64,000 nucleotides of DNA from contig NZ_PJME01000020.1 of the NCBI RefSeq assembly GCF_002954775.1, positions 1 to 64,000 on the forward strand, in the 5' to 3' direction. The position numbers and the translations under genes are program-made. Shown piece after piece: positions 62,685 through 64,000 of this stretch. The DNA comes from Streptomyces geranii (lineage in GTDB: Bacteria > Actinomycetota > Actinomycetes > Streptomycetales > Streptomycetaceae). The notes beneath the pieces were generated by a model. That model was not told the DNA's origin, made no database searches, and saw only the letters and a program-made list of their open reading frames with translations. Positions within the stretch are counted from its first letter, which is position 1, and every line of letters begins with the position of its first letter.

Positions 62685-63569
62685 ATGTGTGCCCTGAAGA
62701 TGCATGCCGACGAGGTGGACATCGACGCCCCGCTGGTCCAGCGCCTGATCGCCCGGCAGTTTCCCGAGTGGGCCGAACTGCCCCTGGAGCGGCTGGAGTC
62801 GGCCGGTACCGAGAACGCCATGTTCCGGCTCGGCGGTGAGCTGGTGGTCCGGCTGCCGAGGCATCCCGGCGCGGTGGACGCCATCGAGCACGAGCAGCGC
62901 TGGCTGTCCCTGCTGGGGCTGCGGCTGCCGATCGCCGTACCGGAGCCGCTCGGGCGGGGTCGCGCCGGGGAGGGGTTTCCCTGGGCCTGGTCCGTGTACG
63001 GGTGGCTGGACGGGCGCAATCCGGACGTCGACGCCCTGGACTCCCCCGAGACGCTCGCCAAGGAACTCGCCGACTTCGTCCGCGCCCTGCGTCGCGTCGA
63101 CGCCGGGGACGGTCCTGCCCACTACCGGGCGAAGCCCCTCTCGGCACGGGACGCGTCCACGCGCGCGGCTCTCGCCCAGCTGACGGACGAGGTGGACACG
63201 GAGGCGGTGACGGGCCTGTGGGAGCGGGCCGTGCGCGTGCCCGAGCACCCGGGACCGCCGCTCTGGGCGCACGCCGACCTGTCACCGGGGAACGTCCTGG
63301 TCAGCGAGGGGCGGCTCAGTGCCGTGATCGACTTCGGGTGCACGGGGGTGGGCGATCCGGCCGTCGATCTGATCGTGGCCTGGAATCTGCTGCCCGCCGG
63401 TGTCCGTGACACCTTCCGCGAGGCGGTCGGCGCGGACGACGCCGAGTGGGCTCGCGGGCGCGGCTGGGCGCTGTCGGTCTCGCTGATCCAGCTGCCGTAC
63501 TACCGGGACACGAATCCGGTGCTCGCGGCGAACTCCCGGCATGTGATCAGGGAGATCCTGGCCGAGTGA
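62685..63569 (+). CDS. aminoglycoside phosphotransferase-family protein
   Basis: A 294-aa APH-type kinase fold. The N-lobe shows GTENAMFRLGGELVVRLPR and the C-lobe the catalytic LWAHADLSPGNVLV (H-x-D-x-x-x-x-N) and metal-binding VIDFGCTGVGDP. The real substrate is probably a small metabolite; resistance to aminoglycosides is not implied. The start is placed at ATG 62685, about 7 bp after a TGGGAT -10-like element with TGGACT 17 bp further upstream, suggesting a leaderless mRNA. ATG codons at 62676 and 62700 are alternatives. Confidence 0.85.
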   Translation: MCALKMHADEVDIDAPLVQRLIARQFPEWAELPLERLESAGTENAMFRLGGELVVRLPRHPGAVDAIEHEQRWLSLLGLRLPIAVPEPLGRGRAGEGFPWAWSVYGWLDGRNPDVDALDSPETLAKELADFVRALRRVDAGDGPAHYRAKPLSARDASTRAALAQLTDEVDTEAVTGLWERAVRVPEHPGPPLWAHADLSPGNVLVSEGRLSAVIDFGCTGVGDPAVDLIVAWNLLPAGVRDTFREAVGADDAEWARGRGWALSVSLIQLPYYRDTNPVLAANSRHVIREILAE

Positions 63570-63612
63570 AGGAGATCCTCCCGGGTTGGTGTAGGTCGCC
63601 ACGCAGCGGGCA

Positions 63613-63624
63613 GAAAGCGCTTGC
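63613..63624. promoter_or_regulatory. LacI-type operator-like palindrome before the ABC transporter gene
   Basis: GAAAGCGCTTGC with the perfect core AAGCGCTT (63615-63622), 70 bp before the start codon. LacI/GalR-family regulators bind such centres with a C-G step. Only one site was seen. Confidence 0.35.
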
Positions 63625-63694
63625 CCCAAGCCTGCTCACCAGCTCCCCACCGCCCGATCGCGCTCTGTCCGGTTCTCAAGGAGGACCCCCGTCC

Positions 63695-64000
63695 ATGGCC
63701 TCGTCCGAGCAGCCACTCGACCACCGCTACCGGGGCGAGCACCCGATACGCACCCTCGCCTACCTCTTCCGCGCCGACCGGTGGCGACTCGGCGTCGCCC
63801 TGGTCGTCTTCACCGTCAAGCACAGCCCGATCTGGCTGCTTCCGCTGATCACCGCGAACATCGTCGACACCGTCGTCGAGCACCGCCCGCTCGGCGGGCT
63901 CTGGCTCAGCGCCGGGGTCATCATGCTGATCCTGGTCATCAATCCACCGCTGCATCTGCTGTACGTGCGGCTGCTGTACGGCAGCGTGCGCCGGATGGGG
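63695..64000 (+). CDS. ABC transporter ATP-binding/permease protein, N-terminal part
   Basis: The first 102 codons of a probable ABC exporter half-transporter; the rest lies beyond the window. The visible part begins with a polar tail (MASSEQPLDHRYRGEHPIRT). Two transmembrane segments of the exporter membrane domain follow (LGVALVVFTVKHSPIWLLPL and AGVIMLILVINPPLHLL). AAGGAGG at 63678-63684 fixes the ATG at 63695. The ATPase domain is not in view, so the call rests on the membrane-domain pattern. Confidence 0.75.
   Translation, partial: MASSEQPLDHRYRGEHPIRTLAYLFRADRWRLGVALVVFTVKHSPIWLLPLITANIVDTVVEHRPLGGLWLSAGVIMLILVINPPLHLLYVRLLYGSVRRMG

Overview
The window is a stretch of chromosome from a high-GC actinomycete, almost certainly a Streptomyces. 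The signs are very strong G/C bias at third codon positions, many GTG starts, several apparently leaderless genes, families typical of streptomycetes (GlgE pathway, LAL regulators, DUF574 methyltransferase, DUF4032, DUF488, AIM24-like protein, TerD-CAP fusion), and two copies of a dispersed Streptomyces intergenic repeat near the right end. No rRNA, tRNA or CRISPR array was seen.

Left arm (1-21.9 kb) is ordinary chromosomal gene content. It opens with the GlgE alpha-glucan operon (3' end of glgE, then treS, mak, glgB), which turns trehalose into maltose, maltose 1-phosphate and branched glucan. An acyl-CoA ligase, a Gfo/Idh/MocA oxidoreductase, a probable small structured RNA with its own promoter and terminator (about 9160-9305) and an orphan cyclic-nucleotide-binding protein follow. 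Next are a TetR/MFS pair divergent from a saccharopine-dehydrogenase-like gene, a secreted M1 peptidase, a DUF488 gene, and a TetR plus KstD-like flavoprotein pair with a striking palindromic operator. The arm ends with an AlkB-like dioxygenase, a metallo-beta-lactamase-fold hydrolase, a DUF4032 protein, a tandem universal stress protein and a VOC protein.

Island (21,981-34,011). A 12.0 kb block of accessory DNA is bounded by two exact copies of a 21-bp sequence that encodes I-M-T-V-D-D-D at the N-terminus of a response-regulator gene. The native 5' end of that gene is left behind at 21,948-22,028 as a 26-codon stub. The rest of the gene, beyond the right repeat, has a new start and N-terminus supplied by the island (M-A-P-E-R-S-T-V-G-V in place of M-A-Q-A-A-D-A-A-R-T-V). 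The island holds a HEAT-repeat protein, a membrane-protein/helical-protein operon, a two-gene Fic/Doc-like cassette, a protein with a 34-residue tandem duplication, a secreted RTX-type repeat protein, and many broken genes (rve transposase, ISL3, IS21 and IS5 remnants, a DUF6192-like fragment, a zinc-finger remnant, a pentapeptide-repeat-protein N-terminus). No recombinase that could explain the integration is visible.

Right arm (34-64 kb) returns to chromosomal genes. First is the operon interrupted by the island: a response regulator fused to a thioredoxin-reductase-like flavoprotein, a cyclic-nucleotide-domain histidine kinase and a UBP-type zinc finger protein, coupled by 4-nt overlaps. 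Then come a giant LuxR-family (LAL) regulator, a degenerate repeat array, a ROK regulator divergent from a GH36 alpha-galactosidase, a TerD-CAP protein, a DUF574 methyltransferase, an AIM24-like protein, a membrane-anchored pseudokinase, two small membrane proteins and an aldo/keto reductase. A Tat-exported cholesterol-oxidase-like flavoprotein, a TetR/MFS efflux operon with a well-defined double operator, a flavin monooxygenase, an RNase H with an extra zinc-ligand tail, a two-domain VOC protein, a His-rich/DUF3105 pair, an aminoglycoside-phosphotransferase-like protein and the start of an ABC exporter complete the window.
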